In this document: piece after piece, positions 53,684 through 63,636 of the stretch
Position numbering within the stretch: the stretch's first letter is position 1
Layout: each line of letters begins with the position of its first letter
The notes under the pieces: generated by a model
Database searches by the model: none
What the model saw: only the letters and a program-made list of their open reading frames with translations
Told to the model about the DNA's origin: nothing
DNA from: Scolanthus callimorphus
Taxonomy: Eukaryota > Cnidaria > Anthozoa > Actiniaria > Edwardsiidae
Assembly (NCBI GenBank): GCA_033964015.1
Contig: CM066923.1
Location: 2,542,001-2,606,000 of the forward strand
DNA length: 64,000 nucleotides
Direction: 5' to 3'
Program-made: the position numbers and the translations under genes

Positions 53684-56600
53684 ACACACATTTCAGCAAA
53701 TTTTCATATGTTTTGTGTAACTACTTGTAACCTACTTTGTCATACATTGTCTGTATTGAGCCTTTTAATTATCTGATAATTCTGATTCTGATTTCCTCGC
53801 ATAACTTGCAAAAGATCTTGTTTTATTATATAAACACCAATGAAATACCAGGTGATCTCCTACGCGAAAACTTGATATCTTCACACGTGAAAATATCATG
53901 TTATTTTCACATGTGAAAATATCACACTTGCCTTTGCTGAATGCTCGATTTTTAAGCTTAACTCAAATAAAATTTGAATTTGGTATTTCATTGATGTTTA
54001 TATAATAAACAGAACATTACATGACCGCTTGGAGATACGAATTTTATCTTCTCGTGTTAAAAATTTATCTCACTCATTCGCTGCGCTCACTCATGAGATA
54101 AATTTTCAACACTCGAAGATAAAATTCGTATCTCCGCGCGGCCATGTAATATCCTCTATTTCTTTGCCTAGATGACAAAAACATTGCTTTGGGATTCTCA
54201 GTCATTTTCAAAAAGTATAATTTTCAATTATATCACTTGTCAATAATTTCCAACAAACCAGTTCTTTGGTGATCATGCTGGAGAAGATGTTTCAAAATAA
54301 TAGAGGTTTTTGGGATAATTGTTGATTTATGAGTACATTTTGTTGGTGTTGTCAAGGAGATTCCCTTTGGAAGGTACTCAGGACATCTTCAGGATGGTCT
54401 CAGAGGTTGGTCGGAACGTCGTTGACTAAAATTTTTTAAAGTTGGCACTACTATATGGTCACCAATGGCGACTCGATTTAGGGTGTGGTGCCAAATGTTG
54501 ATTTACCTTTTTCCAGTCTGTAGGTTTAAAAAAATGCCCTTCTCAAAATTAGCTGTCAAAAGCATATAAATTTAGATTTCTATTATGTTGACCAAACTTT
54601 ACTATTTGGCAACTAGAATTTTAGGCCTCTTGGTTTAATAATGGAAAGGTCCCTGAGTCTCAGAAAACACAGAAATGTAAATATTACCGACAGTCTTGAC
54701 TAGTTTATTTTTTCATCTTTGTTTTTGACCCAGGTGTCCTGTCCTTATATGCCATTGTGCTCACTGCTGTATCATGGTCACAGACATGCATAGGCTGTTC
54801 TAAAGAATATCAGAATAGAACTAGATAGTAAGTACGAAACATTGAATAATTAGTACCAATTATAATAAATTACTAGGATATAACACACTCTGTGGCTTCT
54901 TTTATTAGGTTTAAGAAAATCGGTATTTATTTACTTATTTAGACAACAGTAAAATAGTTACTGCAAAAATAATTATAGTGAAAATAGAGGAAAAGGCACA
55001 AAAGTTGACCCTGAGTTTGCCTTTGCAACTTTGCGCCTGCGGTCACAGTTGGTGCATTTGAATTTCATTTCGAGTGAGTCACCTTAAATCTACACTTGCA
55101 TGCACTCTCGTGAAATGATTTTTCGTATTTTTGGTGTTCTAGCGACCGGCGGCCATTGAAAGATTAGTTTTAATTGCTTGCTTTTCTGCTCTTTTTTCAG
55201 TCAATGAGCGGGAGAGCTATTGACTATTGCGTTGAACGGTCGACCATTCAAAGTATATTATTTCTTTTTCTAAGTTACTTTGTTGTCCCTATATGCGTGA
55301 CATTATTCACTGCCCGCTGCTGTCTAAACACTCTATTCAAACTGCGTTTGCAGCTGTCTGTTTGCAAATGAACAGTCTTCCTTTTCAAAATTTGTTAAAA
55401 TCCAACTCATAGTCTCGGGGGCTCACAGCTCGCTGAAGCGGAAAAGTTGAACCGAGATCGTTCTCCTCAACGTTGCTGTGTTGGTCCTCTGCCTTAGACG
55501 CAAAACGTGGCACACTTGGCTCAAGTTTACTTTCGCGGTACCTTTTAAGTGGGCGCGATATTTAACCCAAACGGTTGAGCAACGAACGGTAAACCCTGTT
55601 ATCGACTGCACTATCAGTCATCTTTCCAGGCCACGACAACTACAGTGGCAACACATATTACGCATTCGAAAAGACGCACTTCGCACTTGCTTGGCTTCTC
55701 AGAAAATGAACCGGTTTTTTCACGTTTTTGTGTTATTTTTGGGAGTTCTCCTCAACGTTGCTGTGTTGGTCCTCTGCCTTAGACGCAAAACGTGGCATGC
55801 GCTTGGAAACATCAAGTATCTAATTCTAGCTCAATCCTACTTCAGTGCGGGTAGTATCTCCAGCGTTCTACTGACAAAAATCGCTATAGTCGTTGGGGAC
55901 TTAGAAATTGGATGTTCCAATGTAATTCCACTTGTGACCGTGATACACATCTCATTGGCTGTTTACAATCTAACTTCACTGACAATCCTAAAGTACTTTC
56001 GTTTAACAAGACAGAAGGACGTAAGCTTTATGGTCGTCATGGCAACTCTCACAGCAGTTGTTTGTCTCACAAGTCTGACTTTAGCTGCGCCACTGATTTA
56101 CCAGGTCGTCTTTGGGATTCCTGTGTATAAGACCGACAAATGCCAAGACATGGAACCCTTACAGGAAGCGGATTTGTATTATTTATTTCCATTGTGCGTC
56201 TATGTTTTGTGCTTCCTTGTCGTTCAGTTTGTCCTGCCAGCTGCTATAATTCTCAACAGGTTGTTTTTCATAGTCTGTCGCTCTGAAACGAAAACTAAAA
56301 ATGAAACTGAAACTGAAAATTCTTCCCTCACCATCACTGCGAGTTCCACCCGCAATTTTTCTCGTTTTGATTTCGCGGTCAACTTGTTCACTGTTGTTGT
56401 ACTAATTTCGATCTCCTCGCTTATTGTTAGTGCGTCCACTAACTTTGGTGCGTCAGGTTGCGAATTCGAAGCTATGAACACTCTGAATGATATATTTCAC
56501 ATGATGGAGGCCAGTACTATCGCTATACTATGTCTGCCGTTCTACGTTTTTGATCTCATGGGCAGGCCGCGCACAAATCAAGCTAGTGGATGAAACTTAT

Positions 56601-59098
56601 AACATTATTAAACAGTGTACAAACTCGAGGGTTGTGTAATAGAGGTTAACAAAAACACCGTAGCGTAGAAGACTGAAAAGAATAAGTGTTTGCCTAGTAC
56701 AGTTGGCTGGTTTCGGTCGTAACATTTGTCTGGTTTTCGATGTGGAGGGAAGCCAGTCGACTGCCTAGTCGAAATAAAACAGGGCAAGGTATACACTACA
56801 GAACCTAAGGTCTCCTAAAGTCGCCTTAATTGGCCCACTCCCTGAAATTGCAAACAGATACAAGAAATTTCGCTTGTTCTTGAAGACGCCTTAAATCACC
56901 TAATATGGAAACCGAGAAACCAATTTTAGCTGCCCTAAGTTCGCGGTAAATTAGGGCGACTTTGCGGCCCGGTCTAGGCTTCGGGCAGGGATCCGATTGC
57001 TCAGCTCAAAAAGTTTAAGTTGTGGGGCAGCAAAACCCAAATATATCAGTATTTTCGTGATTTGTAATAGTAAGTGTAAACTTGCCCCAAGTCGTCCTAT
57101 ATGTTTTTCTTAGAGCAAAGTGAAGAAAGAAAGCGCACGGTCCCGTGGCGCGCGGAGACGTTGTACCAAAAAAAGCCAATTAAAAAAAAAAAAAGGAAAC
57201 GGACTTTGAGAAAGTCTATAGTAAATGCTGTGTAAACAAAAGACAAATCTAGAATTCGTAGTTGATGATCAATCGAAATAAATGACATAAATTGTTGTTG
57301 TTGTTGTTTATACATCACTTCATGAACTTGTCTATGGCAGTATAGTACGTACTCGTACTAGAAATGTGACGATGGTCTCTTTCCGATCTTCTGTTTGGAG
57401 TAGTAAAATTCCGGGAGGGTATATCAAAACTATAGATTTTGGTTGTTCCATTTGATATCCGTTACCTCCCTGGAATTTCAACAAATGGCTTTGTGTTTAG
57501 TGTTTGGCCCTGAAATTTCCACAGGGCTTTCTTTTTACCCCAAAAATGTCCCAGTTTTACAAGAGAACCAGAGGAATAGACCTCCTCGGCTTGGGCGTAA
57601 TGTTTACCCATTTCAGATCTGACGTGGCATTCATTTGAATAATCTTTATTTGATATAATTCAATGCGCAGCAGAAGAAGAAAGAAAATTAAGGAATACTC
57701 AGGGGAATGCCATGTGATCTGAAATAGGAAAACATTACGCCCAAGCCGAGGGGGTCTGGCGGTGATTACATGAGACCGGTACGAACTCAGAGCAATCTGA
57801 GTTCATACCCGGTCTTATGTAATCACCACCTGTTTGATCGTGTTTACGTGAGACCGGTACAGACTCGAAAGTCGTTCGTGTCGGGTCAGCAACCGGAATG
57901 AACTCCGTGCCGGTAAGGACTTTTTTCAGACCGGCCTCATGTAAACGCATATAAAGAAATGTACGAGAGCCGATACGAACTAAGATCGCTCTGAGTTCGT
58001 ACCGGTCTCATGTAATCGCCGCCTTAGATCAAGGTTGCTTCAAATTTCCGCAAGGGGTTGTACACGAGCCTGGAATTTCCACAGGGGTAGAGCAATTTTT
58101 GAAAATTTGGAGTTCCTCTATAGGGGAGTACGGCTATTTTGTGGAAAATTGATGGATATATTCCAGGATGGTCATGAAGTTATTCCAGGGATGACTGTTA
58201 AATTTTCCTGCAACTTAGTTTAAAGTAATGGATATTTGCGGTATACAAGTGCTTATATATATATTATATATTTCCAAAAAAATAATTCAATGTCTTTGTT
58301 TTTCAGTATTTATACAATAGTCCTAATGGTCGAATCCTGTTTATTTGGTTTGTTCGTCATGGCTATGATGTGTGATCAGGTATGTTAGTAGCAAATAAGA
58401 TAGTCTTGGAAAGGTGTGGCAACAATTCCGAGTGTTTTCAGACATTTTCCTATATATGTGTACCCTACCCCCAAAAGGCCAATGGTCTGTCCCTTAGTCA
58501 TTGGCCATTTCTGTTTTTGTTTTTAGTTCTCATCAATAATGAGTGATCTCACGGCGGTAGAACACGTGCAGAGACAAATACGAACGAACAGGAAACCTCG
58601 CTCGGCACTGCTGGCAGAGGTATTCGGAAGAGGTAAGTATGAAGCTCCCCGAAATAAAGAAAAGAAATAAAACAGTGACGTAGCTAGCGGGGGTCAGAGG
58701 GGGCAGTTGATCCCTCAGCGAAGTAAAATGTTTAGTGTCAACATGTGGGACAAAACCTTCTTGCCCCCAGCAAAGACAAAAGATGACCAAGTCTTGCCCC
58801 CACCCCCAGACAAAAATGTCTAGCTACTATACGGCATTGTAAAGATGATGCCAGACAATGAGTCAGTTCTTCAAATGAGACAATGATCCAAGATCCCGTT
58901 TTCCCCGCGGATTAGCCACTGAGGAAAGCTAGAAAGTTTGAGACGTAAATCTATTGCCTTTTGCCAAATGCCATCTCACCGACTTTTAATCGCAGTGCCT
59001 TTCTTTGTACAGGTAGCTGTTTTCTATGGTTCTGTCCCTGTGCTTCATCCCCGACTACGCAAAATGGCGCCCCGTCCTCCGACCGGTTCTACGTTTGA
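48813..59098 (+). CDS. ZDHHC3/7-like protein S-palmitoyltransferase, 10 exons
   Basis: Membrane enzyme that attaches palmitate to cysteines of target proteins, usually at the Golgi for this subfamily. Exons: 48813-48931, 51102-51190, 52133-52209, 52417-52484, 53406-53450, 53524-53585, 54734-54827, 58307-58379, 58527-58632, 59013-59098; phases close to 819 coding bases, 272 residues. The order is TM1 (CCLFLTYGCVLYADY), TM2 (HVIIFNILALLLLISH), the DPG motif (SFSDPG), then a Cys-rich domain with CTKCEAYRPPRAHHC, ICRRCIKKMDHHCPW and INNCVGENNQKFF. The catalytic DHHC is intact. TM3 (FVLFLFYTGVLSLYAIV) and TM4 (VLMVESCLFGLFVMAMM) follow. The ZDHHC3/7 assignment rests on the short N-terminus ahead of FRKDLCG and on the pattern around the DHHC. 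An in-frame ATG at 48789 is an alternative start. Intron 7 holds a complete GPCR-like gene. Confidence 0.92.
49377..49719 (+). repeat. Near-perfect 171-bp tandem duplication
   Basis: Two copies (49377-49547 and 49548-49719), starting CATTTGTGATGCTCAAGG and ending CATCTTATAATATACA, differ by about one base. The near-identity points to a recent duplication. It lies in intron 1 of the palmitoyltransferase gene. Confidence 0.93.
49748..50353. repeat. 605-bp MITE with ATGCACCAGTCAATTGAC ends
   Basis: The left arm (ATGCACCAGTCAATTGAC, then CCCCGCACCCCCC and ATTCGCGCATTAGCGGGG) is matched in reverse complement at 50301-50353. The arms are about 52 bases. It directly follows the 171-bp tandem duplication in palmitoyltransferase intron 1. 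Confidence 0.87.
50459..50617. repeat. 159-bp MITE with GTAATCACATGGG ends
   Basis: GTAATCACATGGG plus AAAATTAGGGATTAAT at the left is matched by ATTAATCCCTAATTTT and CCCATGTGATTAC at the right. No ORF. Confidence 0.85.
51310..51492. repeat. GCAGGGATG-ended repeat, copy 1
   Basis: It runs from GCAGGGATGTTAACTCTCCT to AAGTCCCTGC and includes TTTTGCTGGGAATCTCAAG and CTGCCATACATTTACTG. The same unit occurs at 52598-52778 and, partial, near 32370-32480. It is intronic, with ends that are short inverted repeats (GCAGGGA/TCCCTGC). Confidence 0.72.
52598..52778. repeat. GCAGGGATG-ended repeat, copy 2
   Basis: This second copy in the palmitoyltransferase gene shares TGGTTTTGCTGGGAGTCT, CTGCCATACATTTACTGTAT and TTTCACCATTTCAAGG with copy 1, in the same orientation. 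Confidence 0.72.
52827..53329. repeat. 503-bp element with TACCCTGC ends
   Basis: Arms of about 60 bases pair TACCCTGCAAGCAGTGATTT, CCTCTCTTAGGCCAGCGGCT and GAGAAACCACTG with their reverse complement ending at 53329. It fills most of intron 4 and ends 76 bases before exon 5 of the palmitoyltransferase. Confidence 0.87.
53646..53690. repeat. C run plus CA dinucleotide microsatellite
   Basis: About 23 C residues are followed directly by about 10 CA units. It is intronic and likely polymorphic. Confidence 0.9.
53826..54009. repeat. MITE, plus-oriented partner of 18787-18950
   Basis: Ends TATATAAACACCAATGAAAT and ATTTCATTGATGTTTATATA are inverted copies. The interior, including TGAATGCTCGATTTTTAAGC, is the reverse complement of the element beside exon 18 of the TTC3-like gene, 35 kb away. 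Confidence 0.85.
54016..54150. repeat. MITE with ATTACATG ends
   Basis: ATTACATGACCGC and GCGCGGCCATGTAAT are imperfect inverted ends. Pairing continues through GGAGATACGAATTTTATCTT and AAGATAAAATTCGTATCTCC, then ATTTATCTCACTCAT and ATGAGATAAAT. It lies immediately next to the element at 53826-54009, and a truncated arm recurs at 6185-6220. Confidence 0.87.
55460..55797 (+). repeat. 53-bp direct duplication of GPCR TM1 segment
   Basis: The 53 bases at 55745-55797, which encode the middle of the receptor's first helix (VLLNVAVLVLCLRRKTWH), occur identically at 55460-55512, upstream of the receptor's start codon. The upstream copy is in frame with the receptor through an ATG-less extension. 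The two copies are 285 bases apart, so this looks like a segmental duplication at the 5' end of the gene. Confidence 0.9.
55706..56593 (+). CDS. Class A GPCR-like seven-helix receptor, intronless, nested gene
   Basis: Predicted 295-residue seven-helix plasma-membrane receptor, start ATG 55706. Helices: TM1 FHVFVLFLGVLLNVAVLVL (with the conserved helix-1 Asn), TM2 YLILAQSYFSAGSISSVLL, TM3 VIPLVTVIHISLAVYNLTSL, TM4 VVMATLTAVVCLTSLTLAAP, TM5 YLFPLCVYVLCFLVVQFVLP, TM6 FAVNLFTVVVLISISSLIV, TM7 near MMEASTIAILCLPFYVFDLM. Cysteines in EIGCSN before TM3 and DKCQDM in loop 2 fit the class A disulfide. The DRY box is replaced by KYFR and NPxxY is degenerate, so it is an atypical member. Loop 3 is Glu/Thr/Ser-rich. 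It lies in intron 7 of the palmitoyltransferase on the same strand; a poly(A) signal is at 56773-56778. Ligand unknown. An upstream reading frame extension lacks an ATG. Confidence 0.75.
   Translation: MNRFFHVFVLFLGVLLNVAVLVLCLRRKTWHALGNIKYLILAQSYFSAGSISSVLLTKIAIVVGDLEIGCSNVIPLVTVIHISLAVYNLTSLTILKYFRLTRQKDVSFMVVMATLTAVVCLTSLTLAAPLIYQVVFGIPVYKTDKCQDMEPLQEADLYYLFPLCVYVLCFLVVQFVLPAAIILNRLFFIVCRSETKTKNETETENSSLTITASSTRNFSRFDFAVNLFTVVVLISISSLIVSASTNFGASGCEFEAMNTLNDIFHMMEASTIAILCLPFYVFDLMGRPRTNQASG
56773..56778 (+). terminator. Candidate polyadenylation signal of nested GPCR
   Basis: AATAAA lies 180 bases after the GPCR stop codon, within the host gene's intron. It would allow the nested gene its own 3' end. 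Confidence 0.45.
57584..57751. repeat. MITE with CCTCGGCTTGGGCGTAATG ends
   Basis: CCTCGGCTTGGGCGTAATGT at the left pairs with the reverse complement ending at 57751 (CATTACGCCCAAGCCGAGG), continuing through ATTTCAGATC and GATCTGAAAT. It is in palmitoyltransferase intron 7, downstream of the nested receptor. Confidence 0.87.
57758..58023. repeat. Element with repeated GAGACCGGTACGAACTC arms
   Basis: The outer ends GGCGGTGATTACATGAGACC and the inverted GGTCTCATGTAATCGCCGCC enclose several further inverted and direct copies of the same arm (57761-57827, 57840-57860, 57965-58010). It abuts the previous MITE with 6 bases between. Confidence 0.82.
58676..58830. repeat. G/C-run repeat, third copy
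   Basis: GACGTAGCTAGCGGGGGTC to AATGTCTAGCTAC, enclosing CAGCGAAGTAAAATGTTTAG and TGTCAACATGTGG, is shared with 39165-39260 and, inverted, with 6800-7010. It is in the last intron of the palmitoyltransferase. Confidence 0.65.
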
Positions 59099-60400
59099 AC
59101 GACAGAGCGGAAATGACCTGTTTGGATCACTAAATTTCAAATAATAAGGTCAGGTTAACTCAGAAAAGCTTGATTTTTTGCATACAGACTCCTTGTCTTA
59201 TTAGAAACAAAATATCAAAAATGACTTTTTTTCTAATGGATCCGTCTTTGAGATATTAGGCTTTACACTTTGGTTTCTGTACCATTTTATGGGAGAATTG
59301 GTACTTTGATCAGGAATTCTGCAAACTTTGTTCAATCATATCTAAAATTCATATTCTTCAAATTTCTTGAAAATTTGGAATTATGCTTTTGGTCATAGAA
59401 ACTCTTTGTATACGGAATCTTGAGCTTATATATTTAAATATGGCGAAGTTAGACATTTCATTTTTGGTCATTTCCGCTCTGTCCGTTTGAACCATACGCC
59501 AGCATCGTGCATTTTCTCCTTTGAAAATTCAGAGTGGCGCAGGTACTTAGGTTACTGCGCTATGCACGAGTTGTGTTTTATTTTGTCGCAGTAACTGGTC
59601 AAGATACTGCCTTAGTAAACATAATGATAGATATTTAACATAGAGTGTACATTTTACTAAGCAACAAAACGACATACATAAATAGGATTGTTTTAATCGA
59701 TGTATTTAATGTAAATTGTATAAGAAAAAGAAAGAACAAGATGGAACTATGCAATGTGCTGTTCAAATTGTTTTACGCGGTAAAGAGTGCAAGGAGAAGT
59801 TTTTGTTTTCTGTGTTGTAAATGTTCTGGCCTACCCTTTTTAACCCACTCAAGAAGAAAAGTACAATGCCAGCAGTGTGAAACCCGGTATGTAAAAATAT
59901 GTCAGGGCTACGTCCCTGTAACTAATGACAGGTGATGTACATTTTGTGTTAACAAATACTAGCATGTAGATAATGTAAAGTTGTTTCTTGTCAACCAGAT
60001 TTTAACAATTTTTTACATCATCGTTATTGATACTCAGATAAAGAGAGTAATACTAAAGGACTGTTTGACTGTGTTTATTTGATACGAGAGAAACGCCCTG
60101 GGGACGAGGTTAATGACCCATGTCGGGATTTCCAACTATCATACAGACCCGGCCTTGTCTAGGAATTTCCAGTTTAGGAGTACATAACCTTGGGAAGCTA
60201 ACTTTTCGAATTCAAGGCAGGACACTATACTAAAGGTAGAAAATAGCTCTTTTAAACCTTTAATTTCAAGAATTGGAAAAACAAGTTTTTTCCCCGTTAT
60301 TTTTATTTTAATTTTTGTTTGCCTCTGGCTTGTACCGCGCACTATTTCCTGTTTCGATTCTTGACGGAAGTGACCGTTTATGCAAACATTTAATCAAGCA
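59099..60400. other. 3' flank of palmitoyltransferase, nothing recognised
   Basis: This AT-rich stretch must include the gene's 3' UTR. I find no canonical AATAAA close to the stop. Short ORFs such as the Cys-containing one near 59645-59935 have no recognisable domain. Confidence 0.4.
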
Positions 60401-60406
60401 CATTAA

Positions 60407-61067
60407 GGCCTGGGATTCTAAATGGGCTTGGGGCTGGTCCCCCAAAACGCAAAATTTGCCTTAAATTGCTTTAATGTATTTAAGGCAGGCTAATTTTTGG
60501 TTGAGTGATAAAAATCGACGAACTTAACATTTTGGTGCCATTTGTTAGTACGGAGTGACGTCACAAGTCACGTGACTAAACAGTTAATTGCTTTTCCGGT
60601 GATGGAGAAAACATCTAACTATACAATGTTGGTGAAAATGGATAGGCCTCAGCAATAGAAATATCGTACTGTTTTGGCTACTGGGCTATCATTTAGCGTT
60701 AACGAGATATAAGGGTCGGAAGCAGGTCACGTGACCTAATCAACATCAGCTCCTCAAAGCATCTTTAAAGAAGCAAACTTTTTCCACCAGCTAAGACACC
60801 ACTATATAGAACCCGAAGAGCGAAATATTATTAGCTATTAACTTTTCAGAAAGGAGTGAAACTCACCACCGGAGAAATTTTTAAAATTTGAAAAGTGAAA
60901 ATGTCACGTGACTGGCCACGTGATCAGTATATCAGCCCAAATTCCATACTAAAACATTTCACTCGATGGATGTTAACTATCCTGAAAATTTCATGCTCCA
61001 ACATTAATGATTTGCAAAGATATTTGAAATTTTGTGATTTCCTCGATTTCCTGGGCTGACCCAGGCC
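60407..61067. mobile_element. TTAA-flanked MITE rich in GTCACGTGAC palindromes
   Basis: Short ends GGCCTGGG and CCCAGGCC are each bordered by TTAA (60403-60406, 61068-61071). Inside are three perfect GTCACGTGAC palindromes (60567, 60726, 60903), a further CCACGTGA and one TGACGTCA (60556-60563). No ORF. Confidence 0.7.
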
Positions 61068-61071
61068 TTAA

Positions 61072-62605
61072 TACACTGTGTTGCTTGCCTCCCTGGTCAG
61101 GTATGGTCCTGTTTAATCACATCAGGCTCCACAAGCTATAGGATCAAAATATATATACTCCGTCAATTAATGACTAGTGGCAATAAAAATAATAGGCATA
61201 CAGACTCGCATCTAAAACATCTAACTTTCGATATGATGAATGATATTTCCGGTAGATGAGCATAATATGCTCTCGTTTGGCTTTTTTCCGACTCTGCCGC
61301 CATGTGTCACGCATATAACGGGTCCGTGTCTTTACATGTTGACACGAAGCCGATGATCACGGGATCGAGCGGGTAGAAGGAAATTTGTGACGATAAAAAT
61401 GCCTTAGACCACACGGGGCAACGCTTTTCCGAGAGGACTGTGGGACAAAAACACTCCCAAGCCAAAACCAAAGTATTCCCAGAACCTGTGACAGACTCGT
61501 GACAGTTCCTTGACAATGGGTCAGGGTGTGACTTTTTACATCATTTTCCGACTATTTATTTCTTAGGCGTGACGATAGTTCTCGATAGTAGTCTGAATTG
61601 GGGAGGGGAGGGGTCATCCCGGATTCCTGATTCCAGGTAAAACGCAGTTCAAGTTACAAATCCCAGTTACCAAAGGAAATGACAAGTCTTGAAATGTTGA
61701 AAGTTAGGGCACCATATCACGGATCACACCGGAAGCTGAAGCAAACGATGCAAACGAGGTTTCTCTATTGACATAATTTTCTGACCCTAATAGACACATG
61801 CCATAGATGTGGCAGTGCATGTGCCGCTATTCAATCTAGTGATGGCTTTTCCCCGTACCCCCCCCCCCCTCCCTCCATTGCTTAACAGCGATTTAAAAAT
61901 GACCAAGGCAAGCAGCCACTGCCGTTTCTAAGCCCTCGAATTCGCAAATGTGACTTGTGTTTGCAACTGAATACCGGTGCTGAATGGATTCGGCAGTCCC
62001 GTGGCCTCATGTCCCGCGGGTCGTAGCGGGTCATTACACTTGCAGTCGAGGCAGCAGGCCTGGTGGCGAGGTCAAGGTGCATGTGTTGTGTCCTGCGCGC
62101 TGTGCTGTGTGCAGAGAAAAGAGAGGCTGTCGCATAGAGAGGAGAAAAACCTTCAAAAAACAGCCCAAAAATCGCCTCAGATATCCTCATATTCTTCCTC
62201 TAACTTCTACAGACTTCTTCTCAGTCGTAGCTATAAATAGGTGGCGTCCTGTTCGTACAAAACTCTCGAAAGGTATCGCAATTTCGCATTTTATTTCTTG
62301 AATAATTCAGTTGTATGGTTGTGGGGGTTCATAATTTCACACAAATGTTTCTATGAAGTGATCGTGAGAAACTCGAAATAATAGGCCATTGACGGAGCCT
62401 ATAGTTTAGGGGTTTTGTTGGATAAATCCTTGTACTTCCGAATTGCTCATCTTTGTTTTTGTACGGTCATGATATCGACAGAAACATGAAAGCTCGAAGT
62501 CGAAAGTGAGTCAGCCGACGACACGGAGCTCTCGATTTTACTTGTGCTGGTGGCAGTGTGTATCGGCGAGTGTAAGGCGCTCTCAACCCGAGTCTTGTGG
62601 ATATT
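61072..62605. other. Intergenic and promoter side of ankyrin gene
   Basis: No gene is recognised. A C run lies near 61859-61870. The last few hundred bases before 62606 should contain the ankyrin gene's promoter or 5' UTR; no TATA box is clear. Confidence 0.4.
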
Positions 62606-63435
62606 ATGAGTTCAGGAGAAGAAGAAAATGTCGAGGGCATTACAAATGCTCAAATCGACGAGTCTGACCCAGTGTTTCGGTCCGTGGCTGAAGCCGATGT
62701 CAGTTTAGACGAAATGATGAGTTTGGCTTGCCGGCAAGGAAAACTCGACATAGTGGAGCTACTTTTAGAGAGTGGGGCTCGCGTTGATTATCGAAATAAA
62801 GCTGGAAATACGCCTCTACTAGAAGCATGTAGCCAGGGCCATGTAGATGTAGCGAGATATTTATTGGATCATAATGCCAACATCGATGCACCGACTGAAA
62901 CGACATCAGACAGTGCTCTCACGTGGGCTTGTACTCTGGGAAATGAATCCATTGTGAAGCTGCTCTTACAACGAAAGGCAAATGTTGAACATCGAACTAA
63001 AGATGGTTGTACTGCTCTGATGTTTGCTGCCCTAGCTGGCCATGTCAAGGTGGCCACCATGTTACTAGATCATGGTGCCGAAATCAATGTTGAATCAGAT
63101 AGCAACAAAGATAGCCCCTTGACCTTTGCTTGTTGGAAAGGCCACTGTGAGGTTGTGGAGTTGTTGCTAGCCAGGAGTGCAAACATCGAGCATCGTACCA
63201 AGGAGGGGTTCACACCATTAATGTTTGCGGCACTGGGTGGCCACACCGATGTTGCTGCCAAACTCCTAGAGCAAGGAGCCAAGGTTAATATCCCGAGTGG
63301 CAGTAATAATGACATCCCACTGACGAGTGCTTGCTGGAAGGGGCATCATGATGTCGTCAAGCTGTTACTGGAATATACATCAAATATTGAACATCGGACC
63401 AAGGACGGTTGCACCCCCCTGATGTTAGCCGCAAG
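62606..63435 (+). CDS. Ankyrin-repeat protein, first coding exon (partial)
   Basis: The first 276 residues of an ankyrin-repeat protein; the exon ends at the donor GTATGT (63436) in mid-codon and the gene continues beyond the window. After an acidic N-terminus (GEEENVEG) come about seven 33-residue repeats of the form GHxxVVxLLLxxxANI...TPLxxAA, for example DGCTALMFAALAGHVKVATM and SPLTFACWKGHCEVVELLLA. The alternation of EHRTKDG-type and SNKDSPLT-type repeats resembles the ankyrin blocks of ANKHD1/ANKRD17 (MASK). That link is tentative because many cnidarian ankyrin proteins look alike. ATG 62606 is chosen; the codon three positions upstream in frame is GTG, not a start. Confidence 0.85.
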
Positions 63436-63507
63436 GTATGTGATATTCTTGTAGTACAAAGCACATAACTCACTTCTTAATCACCAATTTGTTTCCTTTA
63501 CTGTACA

Positions 63508-63636
63508 TAGAGCGGTTTCCACATGACTGTCGTGAAACCAATCGCAAAGTGATTACACCAATTCTGAATAAAACCTATAGGAGTAATTACAAAGCAATTG
63601 TGAATTACTCACGACAGTCATCTGAAATCTGCTCTA
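63508..63636. repeat. TAGAGC-ended MITE family A, copy 3
   Basis: A 129-bp copy with ends TAGAGCGGTTTCCACATGAC and GTCATCTGAAATCTGCTCTA. It shares CGTGAAACCAATCGCAAAGT with the copies at 12508 and 29405. It lies 72 bases after the ankyrin exon, in its first intron. Confidence 0.87.

Noticed and set aside
55478..55705. N-terminal extension of the GPCR-like protein
   Set aside because: The extended frame has no ATG and includes the 53-bp duplicate of the TM1 segment; the first ATG with a sensible TM1 is 55706.
62597..62605. Start of the ankyrin protein at 62597
   Set aside because: The codon there is GTG; the first in-frame ATG is 62606.
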